Counted from the first letter of the stretch, positions 1 to 9,304 are shown. The stretch: 39,160 nt of DNA from Microseira wollei NIES-4236 (GCF_020521235.1 NZ_BLAY01000095.1:1-39160); one strand, 5' to 3'. Notes: generated from the letters alone by a model not told the origin. Numbers and translations: made by a program.

Positions 1-900
1 ATTCACAGGGAAATTGGCAACAAAGCGGGGGAAGCGACGACTCTCAGCCACATTGGGTTAGTTTACCTTTATCTAGCTCAGTATCCCAAAGCCCTAGAAC
101 TCTATCAGCAAGCCTTAGCCATTTACAGGGAAATTGACAACAAAGCAGCGGAAGCGACGACTCTCAGCGGCATTGGGTTAGTTTATAACAATCGAGGACA
201 GTATCCCAAAGCCTTAGAGTTTTATCAGCAAGCCTTAGCCATTCACAGGGAAATTGGCAACAAAGCGGGGGAAGCGACGACTCTCAGCCACATTGGGTTA
301 GTTTACCTTTATCTAGCTCAGTATCCCAAAGCCCTAGAACTCTATCAGCAAGCCTTAGCCATTTACAAGGAAATTGGCAACAAAGCAGGGGAAGGGCAGA
401 CCCTCAGCGGCATTGGGTCAGTTTACCGCAATCTAGGACAGTATCCCAAAGCCTTAGAGTTTTATCAGCAAGCCTTAGCCATTCACAGGGAAATTGGCAA
501 CAAAGCGGCGGAAGCGACGACTCTCAGCAACATTGGGTCAGTTTACAACAATCTAGCTCAGTATCCCAAAGCCTTAGAGTTTTATCAGCAAGCCTTAGCC
601 ATTCACAGGGAAATTGGCAACAAAGCGGCGGAAGCGACGACTCTCAGCGGCATTGGGTTAGTTTATAACAATCTAGGACAGTATCCCAAAGCTCTAGAAT
701 TCTATCAGCAAGCCTTAGCCATTCACAGGGAAATTGGCAATAAAGTGGGGGAAGGGGATACTCTCAACAATATTGGGCAAGTTTACCTCAATCTAGCTCA
801 GTATCCCAAAGCCCTAGAATTCTATCAGCAAGCCTTAGCCATTCACAGGGAAATTGGCAACAAAGCGGGGGAAGGGAGGACTCTCAGTAACATAGGTGAC
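1..900 (+). repeat. 120-bp tandem repeats encoding TPR units
   Basis: Seven complete 120-bp units and a degenerate eighth run head to tail in frame. The unit at 1-120 and the unit at 241-360 appear identical base for base, and the others differ at few positions. Such homogeneity points to recent unequal crossing-over or gene conversion, so copy number probably varies between strains. The array continues upstream of the window. Confidence 0.95.
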
Positions 901-2490
901 TTGCTAGCCAAACAGAACCAGCCAGAATTAGCGATCGCTTTCTACAAGCAATCGGTCAATGTTACAGAAACAATTCGGCAAGATTTACGAGTGCTATCAC
1001 GAGTACAACAGGAATCCTATACACAAACCGTTGCAGGCAGCTATCGCGCTTTAGCCGATTTATTAATAGCTCAAGGACGAATTTTAGAAGCGCAAGAAGT
1101 ATTAGAACTCCTGAAAAACCAAGAATTACGCGACTACACCCGCAATGCCAGGGCGGGGGGTCAAACTTCCGGCATTGCCTTAAATGCCACCGAGGAACAG
1201 ATTATTAAACAATATGGCAGCTTGATAGCATTTGGACGGCAGGTAGATGAGTGCAAGCAAACCCAGTGCAGTCAATTAAGCCAACTCAACGAACAGCTAC
1301 AAGCTGTGACCGAGCAGTATAATCAGACTGTGCAGGCATTGAAAAAACCGATAAGCGATCGCCTAGCCCAAGACCGCGCCTTCCTCAATCCCGAAACCCT
1401 CGCCGGTCGCAAAGCCAAAGAAATAGTCGAATCTCAACCCAATACAATACTAATTTATCCCTTTGTCCTGGAAGACAAAATCTGGCTGCTGTGGGCATCA
1501 AAAGGGGGCATAATCAAAAGCATCCAAGTTCCTGTCAATCGGCGTCAACTAGGGCAAGCAGTCGTAGAATTTCGCCAAGTCGTGCAAGATTCTAATTCAG
1601 GAATTAACGAAGTTCAAACAGCAGGAAAAAAACTTTACGACTGGCTCATTAAACCCCTCGAACCCGAATTAAAAGCCAATAAGATTCAAAATTTAGTCTT
1701 CTCCTTAGACCAGGTAACGCGCTACATACCGATCGGCGCTTTGTTTGATGGCAAACAATATTTGATTGAAAACTATAGCGTTTCTACAGTGCTATCAGCC
1801 GACCTGACAGACTTGCGCGATCGCCTCCCTTCCGGCACGCAAAACACCCCCGTTCTAGCATTAGGATTATCCAATGCCGTTGCAGGCTTTAATTCCCTCC
1901 CCAACGTACCAGCAGAATTAGATGCGATCGTGCGAAATCAACCCACCGATACCCAAGGAATATATCCCGGTACCAAGTTCCTCAACGGTGCCTTTGACTT
2001 TGCCACATTGCGCGATAACTTAATAGGAAAAAAGATATTGCACATCGCCACCCACGGAGATTTCGTCCGGGGACGCCCAGAAGAATCCTTTCTTTTATTA
2101 GGCACGGGTGAAAAGTTAACCATACCCCAAATAGAAACCTTACAAGATTTAAGCGACGTGCATTTAGTCGTCTTATCCGCTTGCGAAACAGCACTAGGTG
2201 GCCCCGACGCCGATGGTTTAGAAATAGCAGGCATTAGCTATTATTTTCTCAATCGAGGAGCTAAAGCAGTAATGGCATCTCTATGGCAAGTGAGCGATAG
2301 AAGTACCAGTCTGTTAATGCAAAATTTCTACAGCAATTTAGCCAATGGGAATATCACAAAAACCGCAGCATTGCGACAAGCACAACTGAGTTTGCTCAAG
2401 GGCAATCCCTCGGCAACTGCTAGCAATCAGCCGCAATTTGCTCATCCCTACTACTGGGCAGCATTTATTTTAATTGGCAATGGACTATAA
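1..2490 (+). CDS. TPR-CHAT protein (5' end outside window)
   Basis: The reading frame is open from base 1, so the gene starts upstream of the window. The N-terminal part seen here is a run of 40-residue tetratricopeptide units (core ALEFYQQALAIHREIGNK), about seven complete copies to position 840 plus a last partial one. A linker follows, then a C-terminal CHAT domain, a caspase-like peptidase fold. The presumed catalytic pair is visible: His in the HIATHGDF motif (codon at 2053) and Cys in LSACETALGG (codon at 2181). The usual CHAT tail (MASLWQVSD, AHPYYWAAFILIG) is intact to the stop. TPR-CHAT proteins are common in filamentous cyanobacteria and some CHAT proteases act in bacterial immunity; the role of this one is unknown. 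Family certain, substrate unknown. Confidence 0.93.
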   Translation: MHREIGNKAGEATTLSHIGLVYLYLAQYPKALELYQQALAIYREIDNKAAEATTLSGIGLVYNNRGQYPKALEFYQQALAIHREIGNKAGEATTLSHIGLVYLYLAQYPKALELYQQALAIYKEIGNKAGEGQTLSGIGSVYRNLGQYPKALEFYQQALAIHREIGNKAAEATTLSNIGSVYNNLAQYPKALEFYQQALAIHREIGNKAAEATTLSGIGLVYNNLGQYPKALEFYQQALAIHREIGNKVGEGDTLNNIGQVYLNLAQYPKALEFYQQALAIHREIGNKAGEGRTLSNIGDLLAKQNQPELAIAFYKQSVNVTETIRQDLRVLSRVQQESYTQTVAGSYRALADLLIAQGRILEAQEVLELLKNQELRDYTRNARAGGQTSGIALNATEEQIIKQYGSLIAFGRQVDECKQTQCSQLSQLNEQLQAVTEQYNQTVQALKKPISDRLAQDRAFLNPETLAGRKAKEIVESQPNTILIYPFVLEDKIWLLWASKGGIIKSIQVPVNRRQLGQAVVEFRQVVQDSNSGINEVQTAGKKLYDWLIKPLEPELKANKIQNLVFSLDQVTRYIPIGALFDGKQYLIENYSVSTVLSADLTDLRDRLPSGTQNTPVLALGLSNAVAGFNSLPNVPAELDAIVRNQPTDTQGIYPGTKFLNGAFDFATLRDNLIGKKILHIATHGDFVRGRPEESFLLLGTGEKLTIPQIETLQDLSDVHLVVLSACETALGGPDADGLEIAGISYYFLNRGAKAVMASLWQVSDRSTSLLMQNFYSNLANGNITKTAALRQAQLSLLKGNPSATASNQPQFAHPYYWAAFILIGNGL

Positions 2491-2631
2491 AGGTAATCGG
2501 TAATTGCCTCGTATCAAACCCGCCAGGGAATAAATTCCAAGGGCTTTTAGCGAAAGTCCGTTAAAACAAACTGATTTGATAGAATTTAGTCGGTTAATTA
2601 CCCTCGTTCCCCAGGCGGTCACCTGGGAACG

Positions 2632-2719
2632 CCATTAGCCATTAGCCATTAGCCATTAGCCATTAGCCATTAGCCATTAGCCATTAGCCATTAGCCATTA
2701 GCGATTAGCCATTAGCCAC
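2632..2719. repeat. Heptamer tandem repeat (ATTAGCC)n
   Basis: About twelve head-to-tail copies of the 7-mer ATTAGCC (one with a GCGATTAGCC variation). This is a short tandem repeat of the type found in filamentous cyanobacteria. It overlaps the 3' end of the adjacent minus-strand hydrolase pseudogene: the last codons (Met-Ala-Asn-Arg-stop) are written in repeat sequence. The related GCTAATT repeats near 7875 and 18170 belong to the same class. Confidence 0.95.
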
Positions 2720-3546
2720 TCGCGCATATACTGAATTACCAATTGTGGCTGTTCCTGCTGCACCCAGTGACTGCAATTGGGAATGTACTTAATTTGGAAA
2801 TCCTTCACAAAAGTTTCTGTTCCGTAGGTGAGTTCCTTACCAAGTGCCGTATCGTTTTCCCCCCAAATCATCAAAGTAGGAACATCGAGGACGCCCCAGG
2901 AGCGATTTAAGAGTCCATGCTGAAAAACATTGCGGTAATAATTCAACATCGCCGTTAAAGCACCGGGTTTTGCTGCCGCCTCTTTGTAGGCATTAATATC
3001 TTCCTGGGTGAAAGCTGTTTTATCAATCGCCATTCCTTTGAAAGCAGTTTCAATTGATTGATAATTGTTCCATTGCAACTGCAATTATGGTATAATTGGT
3101 AATTGAAAAAAGAAAATATACCAACTGCGGAGCAACTGTTGAGGCGTCATTAACCCAGAACCAAATTTAGCCGGGTGGGGGATATTCATCACGCTCAAGC
3201 GTTCTACCATTTCGGGATGGGCGTAGGCGAAACACCAAGCAATACCACCCCCCCAGTCATGGGCAACTAACACGCAACTAGAGTATCCCAGTCCTTTAAT
3301 AACACCCTCGATATCTTTGATAAACTCATCCATCACATACGCCGATTTTTCCGATGGTTTATCGCTGTCGTTATAACCGCGCAAATCGAGAGCAACGACC
3401 TTATAATCTTGAGCAAATTCCAAGATTAAATGTCGCCAGGAATACCAAAATTCCGGAAAACCGTGCAACATCAGCATTAACGGCCCTTCTCCCTGGGTGA
3501 CGTAATGCAGTTTGATGCCTTGTAGCTCGATCTGTTTACCTTCCGT
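2698..3546 (-). pseudogene. Epoxide-hydrolase-like alpha/beta hydrolase, broken
   Basis: Two adjacent minus-strand open stretches (3085-3477 and 2698-3084) lie in the same frame, separated only by a TAA codon at 3085-3087. The protein reads through as ...FFFQLPIIP-stop-LQLQWNNYQ..., a nonsense mutation rather than a frameshift. The rest is a complete alpha/beta hydrolase: HGFPEFWYSW oxyanion region, nucleophile Asp in VAHDWGG, acid in GENDTALG and catalytic His in NCSHWVQQE. In-frame sequence upstream (IELQGIKLHYVTQGEG) matches the family N-terminus, but it meets a stop at 3547-3549 with no ATG, GTG or TTG, so the start also seems lost. Family confidence is high; whether the stop is real or a sequencing error cannot be told here. 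Confidence 0.85.
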
Positions 3547-3684
3547 TTACCCTTGGCAAGGATTCAACCCTTACGAAAAAAGGTGATTACAGCCAAGGCA
3601 ACTGAAGTTCTGTTTACCTTCTGTTTACCCTGCGCCCGCTGCGGGCATGACTGTAAACCCCTGAAAAGCTTATATAATAAGGGA

Positions 3685-3756
3685 TGGGCAGTACTGGATT
3701 TGAACCAGTGGCTCTCTGCTTGTAAGGCAGATACTCTACCGCTGAGTTAACCGCCC
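3685..3756 (-). tRNA. tRNA-Val (UAC anticodon)
   Basis: The minus strand folds as a 72-nt cloverleaf: acceptor GGGCGGT pairing with ACTGCCC (one G-U), D arm with GCGGTAGAG, anticodon loop CTTACAA (anticodon TAC, valine) on a CTG/CAG-closed stem, and T arm ACTGG-TTCAAAT-CCAGT. The discriminator base is A. The 3' CCA is not encoded. Confidence 0.95.
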
Positions 3757-3851
3757 GGTGTTTAACCGACTTTCTTATCATAGCACAGGGTCGCGAGAAA
3801 AGCGATAGTATTTTTCGAGAATATTTTTCTGGTGATACAGAACCAAAGTTC

Positions 3852-4442
3852 ATGCCCTCTGGTCGGACGCACGATCGCATCACGTTGTGGAGCTTGCCTG
3901 TTGTGGCGGGCGGTACTTACGCGCTTACGCACAACGGCAATTTAACCTTGTTGCTGTCGGGAAGCTTTTTATTCGCGGGGTTGATGTTTGGTCCAGACTT
4001 GGATATCTACTCGCGGCAATATCAACGCTGGGGCTTCTTGCGGTGGATGTGGATACCTTACCAAAAAAGCCTGCGCCATCGGTCGATGCTGTCTCATGGG
4101 GTAATTATCGGTACGGTGGTGCGAAGTCTCTACCTTCTGGGTTGGATCGCGGTGGTAGGATTTTTGGGGTTACTCGTTGCCCAAGCGGTTTGGGATGTAA
4201 CCTGGACATCTGAGGAAATAGCAGAATTAGCGATCGCCCACCTGCAACAGCACTATGGAGAATCGATTGCTGTTTTTCTCGGTTTGGAATTGGGGGCAAT
4301 GAGTCATTATCTCAGCGACTGGGGCGGGAGTGTCTACAAGCGCTTTCAGGCTAAGGTGAGGAAGAAACGAACCGCCAAGACGCCAAGGACGCCAAGGGTA
4401 AGAGAGAAACGAACCGCCAAGACGCCAAGGACGCGAAGATAA
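3852..4442 (+). CDS. DUF2227-type putative metal-binding membrane protein
   Basis: A 196-residue protein starting MPSGRTHDRIT. The N-terminal THDR, the central MFGPDLDIYSR, and the RHRSMLSHG and SHYLSDWGG motifs give the spaced His/Asp pattern of the DUF2227 family, annotated as putative metal-binding membrane proteins in cyanobacteria. Hydrophobic segments lie around residues 14-45 and 85-110. The last 35 or so residues are an odd basic tail made of two copies of a 14-residue unit (KRTAKTPRTPR-like). That tail comes from a 42-bp direct repeat, a dispersed cyanobacterial sequence that has run into the gene's 3' end, so the ancestral stop was probably near 4360. Function not established. Confidence 0.85.
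   Translation: MPSGRTHDRITLWSLPVVAGGTYALTHNGNLTLLLSGSFLFAGLMFGPDLDIYSRQYQRWGFLRWMWIPYQKSLRHRSMLSHGVIIGTVVRSLYLLGWIAVVGFLGLLVAQAVWDVTWTSEEIAELAIAHLQQHYGESIAVFLGLELGAMSHYLSDWGGSVYKRFQAKVRKKRTAKTPRTPRVREKRTAKTPRTRR
4364..4438 (+). repeat. 42-bp direct repeat forming a basic C-terminal tail
   Basis: Two copies of a GAAACGAACCGCCAAGACGC-type sequence start at 4364 and 4406, 42 bp apart, keeping the frame open and adding a lysine/arginine/threonine-rich tail to the upstream gene. ACCGCCAAGACGCCAAGG-like sequence is a familiar intergenic repeat in cyanobacteria. Confidence 0.85.
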
Positions 4443-4474
4443 GATGAAGAGGGGGTTTTGCAGGGTGTTTTTCT

Positions 4475-5341
4475 ATGTCCAATTTTGAGGCATCGACTGA
4501 GTCTGCAATTGACGCACTGCGACGGCTAATTGAGGTGGTGGCTAAGTTGCGAAGTCCTGATGGGGGTTGTCCTTGGGATTTGGCTCAAACGCCTGCATCT
4601 CTGATACCTTATGTGATTGAAGAAGCCTACGAGACAGTCTATGCAATTCGTAGTGGAGATCAAGATGCGATCGCCGAAGAGTTGGGGGACTTGTTGTTAC
4701 AGGTAGTACTGCAAGCTCAAATTGCTGGGGAATATGGTCAATTTAGCCTGAAAGAGGTGGCGCAAGGTATTGCCCAGAAGTTAATTCGCCGTCATCCTCA
4801 CGTGTTTGCAGGTCTGGAAGTCCAGAGTGTAGATGAAGTCCGGCAAAATTGGGAACAAATCAAAGCGGCAGAAAAAGGTGAAACTCCTGAAGCACAACAG
4901 TTACTCAGTTCTAAACTCAGTCGATATTCCCGTACTCTACCGCCGTTAACAGCAGCGATGAAGATTTCCCAAAAAGCGGCAGCAGTCGGGTTTGAATGGG
5001 AAAATATCGAGGGTGTTTGGGCGAAATTTCAGGAAGAATTGGCGGAATTTCAACATGCGATCGCTCACGAAACAAAAGCAGAACAGCAAGCTGAGTTGGG
5101 AGATTTACTATTTGCTATAATTCAATTAGCTCGTTGGTATGACCTCGATCCGGCAGCAGGTTTGCAAGGCACAAACGAAAGATTTATTCAGCGACTGATA
5201 AAAATGGAAGCAGCAGCAGACCGGCCCCTGTCTGATTACACGTTAGATGAATTGGAACATCTTTGGCAACAAGCTAAGGCTGAATTAGCTGCTCAAAAGC
5301 AAGGGCAAGACCAAAATCAAAATAATAGCGATCGCACCTAG
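4475..5341 (+). CDS. mazG: Nucleoside triphosphate pyrophosphohydrolase MazG
   Basis: MazG hydrolyses NTPs and dNTPs to the monophosphate and pyrophosphate, a nucleotide-pool cleaning role in the cytosol. The 288-residue protein shows the usual two-domain layout. The N-terminal domain has GGCPWDLAQTPASLIPYVIEE, then the Mg-binding EEAYE and EELGDLLLQ helices, then the RRHPHVF block. The C-terminal domain repeats the pattern (GFEWENIEGV, EELAEFQ, ELGDLLFAIIQLARW). It starts 32 bp after the DUF2227 gene, on the same strand. The C-terminus is slightly extended (QGQDQNQNNSDRT) and runs into HIP1 sequence. Confidence 0.95.
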   Translation: MSNFEASTESAIDALRRLIEVVAKLRSPDGGCPWDLAQTPASLIPYVIEEAYETVYAIRSGDQDAIAEELGDLLLQVVLQAQIAGEYGQFSLKEVAQGIAQKLIRRHPHVFAGLEVQSVDEVRQNWEQIKAAEKGETPEAQQLLSSKLSRYSRTLPPLTAAMKISQKAAAVGFEWENIEGVWAKFQEELAEFQHAIAHETKAEQQAELGDLLFAIIQLARWYDLDPAAGLQGTNERFIQRLIKMEAAADRPLSDYTLDELEHLWQQAKAELAAQKQGQDQNQNNSDRT

Positions 5342-5549
5342 CTTCAACTTATCGAAATGGGTTGAAACCCTCGCGCTCAAAGTAATTAGGTCAGGACTTA
5401 CCCACGACGAGGCCAGAAACCCGGTTTCGACCGTCGAACGCGAGTGCGGAAGGGAGGCATATCTCGAGTTTCCTCTCCCAACGATTTTTCGGATCACCTT
5501 TGTTTCTTTGCGTAAGTCCCGTAGGTGTTTCTAAATAAACAGAACACCC

Positions 5550-5583
5550 AGATACCCGACTTCTCGCGAGAAGTTGGGTATCT
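5550..5583. repeat. 34-bp inverted repeat (dispersed hairpin)
   Basis: Arms AGATACCCGACTTCTCG and CGAGAAGTTGGGTATCT pair with one G-T mismatch around a central CG. A relative (AGATCCCCGACTTCTGGTG...) is at 34568-34601, so this is a dispersed intergenic hairpin family and not only a terminator of mazG. Confidence 0.85.
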
Positions 5584-5598
5584 AGCTATTTCGGTCAA

Positions 5599-5635
5599 GC
5601 GGGCGAGGAAGCCCGCGTCCCTGTCTAAAGACAGG
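5599..5635. repeat. Two consecutive small hairpins
   Basis: GCGGGC-6 nt-GCCCGC (5599-5616) is followed by CCTGTCT-AA-AGACAGG (5620-5635), both perfect. An A-rich run follows, so on the minus strand the T-run would precede the stems; termination is unproven. Confidence 0.55.
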
Positions 5636-6085
5636 TTAAAGAAAAAAAAGATTTGTGTCGAGGCACGCAGCTCTCCAGTGTCCTGATTTAAATTTTTACA
5701 TGCGCCCTATGGGATTTTACTAAGCGCTCTTTGGCTGAGTAGATATACAGGATTGAAAAGCTAAACCGATCTCGATTTAAAGTGTATTAATTTTGACGTA
5801 ATTGCCAGGTGCCAAATCAGCTATCCAATGGGGAATTTCTTCAGATTTAATTAATTAAATAACAGGCAGCAGAAATTTATACTTTAAGCAAGTAGGCGAT
5901 TATAATTAAACTCGGATATGTAAGCTTTTGTAAAAACTGGCAAAATTGGCAAAACAGCTAAAGTAGATTAGTTTTTATTAACTTATATAGCTGTGTTTGT
6001 TGATGTCTACCTACTGCCTTCCCCGGCTAAGGGTGGGAAGGGAATAAGCGCTAATTCAGATTAAATAAAGACGAAAACTATCTAT

Positions 6086-7873
6086 ATGGTTACCGACAAA
6101 AATGCCGCTATGCTTGGGCTGGTTGGAGGAAACCAAGCGATGGCTCCATTACCCGTGCCACCTTTGCTAAATCCCCAAACGGTTCCCAAGTTCGTTAATC
6201 CATTACCGAACCTCCTGGCGCCTGGATTCTTTATTGATGCCAGGAATGGAGGTAGGTTCAACATCTCGATCAGCCAGGGTACCCATAATTTTGGATTGGG
6301 GACGGGAATACCCCAAGGGCAGGCGTGGGGTTACCATAGTCCTTCGGCTCCGCTTTGGGATGCTGCTGGTCTGAATTACCTTGGACCTGCAATCGTGGTG
6401 CAGAAGGATGTACCCATTACGGTTAATTGGACTAGCAATCTCCCGAAACAACACCTGCTGCCGGTAGATACCTCGTTGCACTGGGCTTTTACAGGCACTA
6501 ACTATACCATCAGCAACGACGGCGTTCCCGTGGTCACCCACCTACATGGCGGACGTAATAGATCCCAATACGACGGCCTTCCAGATGCCTGGTTTACTTC
6601 TACTGGCAAAGGGGGAAGGCTGGCGATCAACAATGGGAACGTTCAACCCTATACTTACTTCAACGACCAGGAAGCGGGTAACATCTGGTATCACGACCAC
6701 GCTCTGGGCATCACTCGCCTGAATGTTTACGCTGGTTTGGCAGGTTTTTACATCGTTAGGGATCGGTACGATACCGGCGGTCACGACGATCTGAGGACGC
6801 CACAAAATGAAGGCAATCCCCTCGGACTTCCAGGTGGCTCCTATGAAATTCCCTTGGCGATTCAAGACCGCCAGTTTACTGCAAACGGTCAGCTTTTCTA
6901 CCCATCCGCCCCGCCAGTTCCGGGCGCACCGAATCCCAGCGTCCTGCCGGAGTTTTTCGGCGATACGATCCTAGTTAACGGCAAAGCTTGGCCTGTGCTG
7001 GATGTAGAACCCCGCCAATATCGCTTCCGCTTGCTGAACGGATCTGATTCGCGGTCGTACAATCTGTTCTTTGACAAGGGAGTGAAGTTCTCCCAAATTG
7101 GGACAGATGTCGCCTTGCTGAATGCGCCGGTAGATGTGAATAAATTGTTCCTTGCTCCGGGGGAACGAGCTGATGTTGTGGTTGATTTCTCCAAATTGGC
7201 GGGGAAAACAATCGTGATGCAAAATAACGCCGCCGGACCGATGCGCCGACCAACGATCCTCGATCCGCAAACGACGGGGCAGATTATGGCGTTTCGCGTT
7301 AATAAGCCTTTAGACCCGAATTATCCGCTGACGCCGGTGCCTGCAACTTTGCGCGGAGGGGCAAATCAGCCAGCAGCGATCGCACCTTTAACCCCCACGA
7401 TCGATCCAGTAACGGGGCAGCCAATAACTAAAAAACTGGCTTTGTTCGAGGGAACCGATGATGCCGGACGCATCAAACCTCAACTCGGAACCGTCGCCAA
7501 TGGTGCCTTAAAGTGGGAAGACCCGATTACCGAGTATGTGAAGTTGGGCAATACCGAAGTCTGGGAATTCTACAACACCACCCCCGACGCCCATCCCATC
7601 CACTTGCACGAAACCTCGTTCCAAATTCTCAATCGGCAGAAGTTTACGGCGAATCAGCTATCCCCAACGGCACCTTTAACTAATATTAACCTTCTCGGAC
7701 AGCCGAAGCCACCTGCTGCCAATGAGGCTGGCTGGAAAGACACGGTAGTGGTGAATCCAGGGGAAGTTGCCCGCATCGTCGCTAAGTTCGACCTGCCGGG
7801 AGAGTATGTTTGGCACTGCCACATCCTTTCTCACGAAGACCACGAGATGATGCGACCGTACCAAATTGTTTAA
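6086..7873 (+). CDS. Multicopper oxidase, CotA/bilirubin-oxidase type
   Basis: A 595-residue laccase-like oxidase. Multicopper oxidases couple one-electron oxidation of phenols, metals or bilirubin-like substrates to reduction of oxygen to water. All four copper-ligand blocks are present: HLHGG (152-156), WYHDHA (201-206), HPIHLHE (503-509) and WHCHILSHEDHEMM near the C-terminus, the last supplying the type-1 Cys, His and Met. The arrangement fits the CotA/bilirubin oxidase branch. No hydrophobic signal peptide or twin-arginine motif is seen at the chosen ATG (MVTDKNAAM), so the location is unclear. Transcribed alone, convergent with ackA. Substrate cannot be told from sequence. Confidence 0.93.
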   Translation: MVTDKNAAMLGLVGGNQAMAPLPVPPLLNPQTVPKFVNPLPNLLAPGFFIDARNGGRFNISISQGTHNFGLGTGIPQGQAWGYHSPSAPLWDAAGLNYLGPAIVVQKDVPITVNWTSNLPKQHLLPVDTSLHWAFTGTNYTISNDGVPVVTHLHGGRNRSQYDGLPDAWFTSTGKGGRLAINNGNVQPYTYFNDQEAGNIWYHDHALGITRLNVYAGLAGFYIVRDRYDTGGHDDLRTPQNEGNPLGLPGGSYEIPLAIQDRQFTANGQLFYPSAPPVPGAPNPSVLPEFFGDTILVNGKAWPVLDVEPRQYRFRLLNGSDSRSYNLFFDKGVKFSQIGTDVALLNAPVDVNKLFLAPGERADVVVDFSKLAGKTIVMQNNAAGPMRRPTILDPQTTGQIMAFRVNKPLDPNYPLTPVPATLRGGANQPAAIAPLTPTIDPVTGQPITKKLALFEGTDDAGRIKPQLGTVANGALKWEDPITEYVKLGNTEVWEFYNTTPDAHPIHLHETSFQILNRQKFTANQLSPTAPLTNINLLGQPKPPAANEAGWKDTVVVNPGEVARIVAKFDLPGEYVWHCHILSHEDHEMMRPYQIV

Positions 7874-7874
7874 C

Positions 7875-7945
7875 GCTAATTGCTAATTGCTAATTGCTAA
7901 TATAGTATTTTTCCTGACATTAGCTATTAGCGATTAGCAATTAGC
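7875..7945. repeat. GCTAATT heptamers with inverted partner
   Basis: Four GCTAATT-type heptamers (7875-7901) are followed after about 20 nt by complementary TAGC-type heptamers (7920-7945). The region can fold into a long AT-rich hairpin between the convergent oxidase and ackA genes, and may act as a bidirectional terminator. Confidence 0.7.
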
Positions 7946-7974
7946 TGCACGTTTGAGATAACTAGCAACTTGCG

Positions 7975-9186
7975 TTAACTACTGTGAGCAAGTTGCCAGC
8001 ATTCTTGCGCGATCGCCCAATCTTCTTGTGTATGAATCACCAATACTCGCACCTTTGAATCTGGCGTTGCAATATCTCGATCTTCTGACAATTTCTCCTG
8101 GTTTTGTTCTAAATCTAGTTTCAATCCCAGAAAGCCAAATGCTTCGCAAGCACCTGCCCGCACTTCGTAAGCATTTTCACCGATGCCTGCGGTAAAAATT
8201 AATGCATCTAATCCTCCCAAACTGGCGAGCATCGCACCGATGCTAGACCGCAAGCGATGGATGAAGATATCAAACGCTAGTTGGGCGCGATCGCTACCAT
8301 TTGCCATCGCTTCCCCAATTTGCCGCATGTCATTCGAGACGCCGGAAACGCCCTTTAAACCCGACTGGCGATTCAGAATATCATCCAACTTATCAACTGT
8401 GTAATCTGGTTGCCGCAGCAGGTGAATTAAAATACCGGGGTCAATTGAACCGGAACGACTGCCCATCATCAATCCTTCCAAGGGCGTGAACCCCATTGTG
8501 GTGTCGATGCTGCGACCTTCACGTACTGCTGCGAGGGAACAACCGTTACCTAGATGGCAGGTAATTATACGTAATCGGTTTAAGTCTTTACCGAGAATTT
8601 GAGCCGCGCGCTGGGCGCAATATTGATGGCTGATGCCGTGAAAGCCATAGCGGCGAATCCCCATTTCCAGCCATTCGTATGGCCCCGGATAGACAAACGC
8701 AGCGGGGGGCAGGGTTGCGTGGAAGGCGGTATCAAATACTACTACTTGCGGAACGGTTGGCAAGATTTTCTCGATCGCTGCGATGCCTTCTAGATTAGCG
8801 GGATTGTGGACGGGAGCGAAGATGGAAAGATGTGCGATCGCATCCTTAACTTCCTTGGTAACAAATGTGCTTTGTCGATATTCTTCTCCCCCATGCACCA
8901 CCCGATGACCGACGATGTTAATTTCCCCAGGATTTTCTATTACCTGAGTTTTTCCATTCCAAAGAGTTGCCAGCATTTGAGCAGTGCCATCCGCACGAGA
9001 AGAGGAAGGCAATGTTTCTTTTATTACATTTCCTTGGGCAGTTTTGACTTTGAGTTCTTGGTGCGTCCAGTCAATTTGAGCTTCCCAAAGAGGTTTTGGG
9101 GGATGTTCTGGAAGAGTCGCTCCTATTAGTTCGTAGAGGCAACTTTTTTGACTGCTCGATCCGGCATTTAGGACTAATATTTTCAT
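7975..9186 (-). CDS. ackA: Acetate kinase
   Basis: Acetate kinase interconverts acetyl phosphate plus ADP with acetate plus ATP, in the phosphotransacetylase-acetate kinase fermentation route. The start is set at the ATG giving MKILVLNAGSSSQK, the family N-terminus; a longer frame to 9234 adds 16 residues unlike the family. The protein is 403 residues. Signature blocks are intact: NAGSSSQK, VFDTAFHATLPP, RRYGFHGISHQY, CHLGNGCS, DTTMGFTPLEGLMMGSRSG and FTAGIGENA. Monocistronic here; pta is not in the window. Confidence 0.96.
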   Translation of the reverse strand: MKILVLNAGSSSQKSCLYELIGATLPEHPPKPLWEAQIDWTHQELKVKTAQGNVIKETLPSSSRADGTAQMLATLWNGKTQVIENPGEINIVGHRVVHGGEEYRQSTFVTKEVKDAIAHLSIFAPVHNPANLEGIAAIEKILPTVPQVVVFDTAFHATLPPAAFVYPGPYEWLEMGIRRYGFHGISHQYCAQRAAQILGKDLNRLRIITCHLGNGCSLAAVREGRSIDTTMGFTPLEGLMMGSRSGSIDPGILIHLLRQPDYTVDKLDDILNRQSGLKGVSGVSNDMRQIGEAMANGSDRAQLAFDIFIHRLRSSIGAMLASLGGLDALIFTAGIGENAYEVRAGACEAFGFLGLKLDLEQNQEKLSEDRDIATPDSKVRVLVIHTQEDWAIAQECWQLAHSS

Positions 9187-9304
9187 AGGGGTGTTGATTG
9201 TGACTGGTGCGATCGCCCAGCGTTCCATAGGCAATCGCTACCCTTAGAATCATTGCACTGTTTGGTATTTGATTTGAGGGGCGATCGCTAGTATATCTCG
9301 TTCT

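Larger units (their letters stand above)
5342..6085. other. Non-coding gap between mazG and the multicopper oxidase
   Basis: No convincing gene in this 744-bp stretch. It holds a fragment of the AGAAACCCGGTTTC repeat near 5412, two sets of hairpins (listed separately), and an AT-rich second half (5690-6085) that probably carries the oxidase promoter. No clear -35/-10 pair could be chosen. Confidence 0.6.

Noticed and set aside
5285-5497. Minus-strand frame of 70 codons after mazG
   Set aside because: Overlaps the mazG 3' end and repeat sequence; no motif or ribosome-binding site.
9071-9253. Longer start of acetate kinase and minus-strand frame ahead of it
   Set aside because: The family starts at MKILVLNAGSSS (9186); the upstream codons are unlike any relative.
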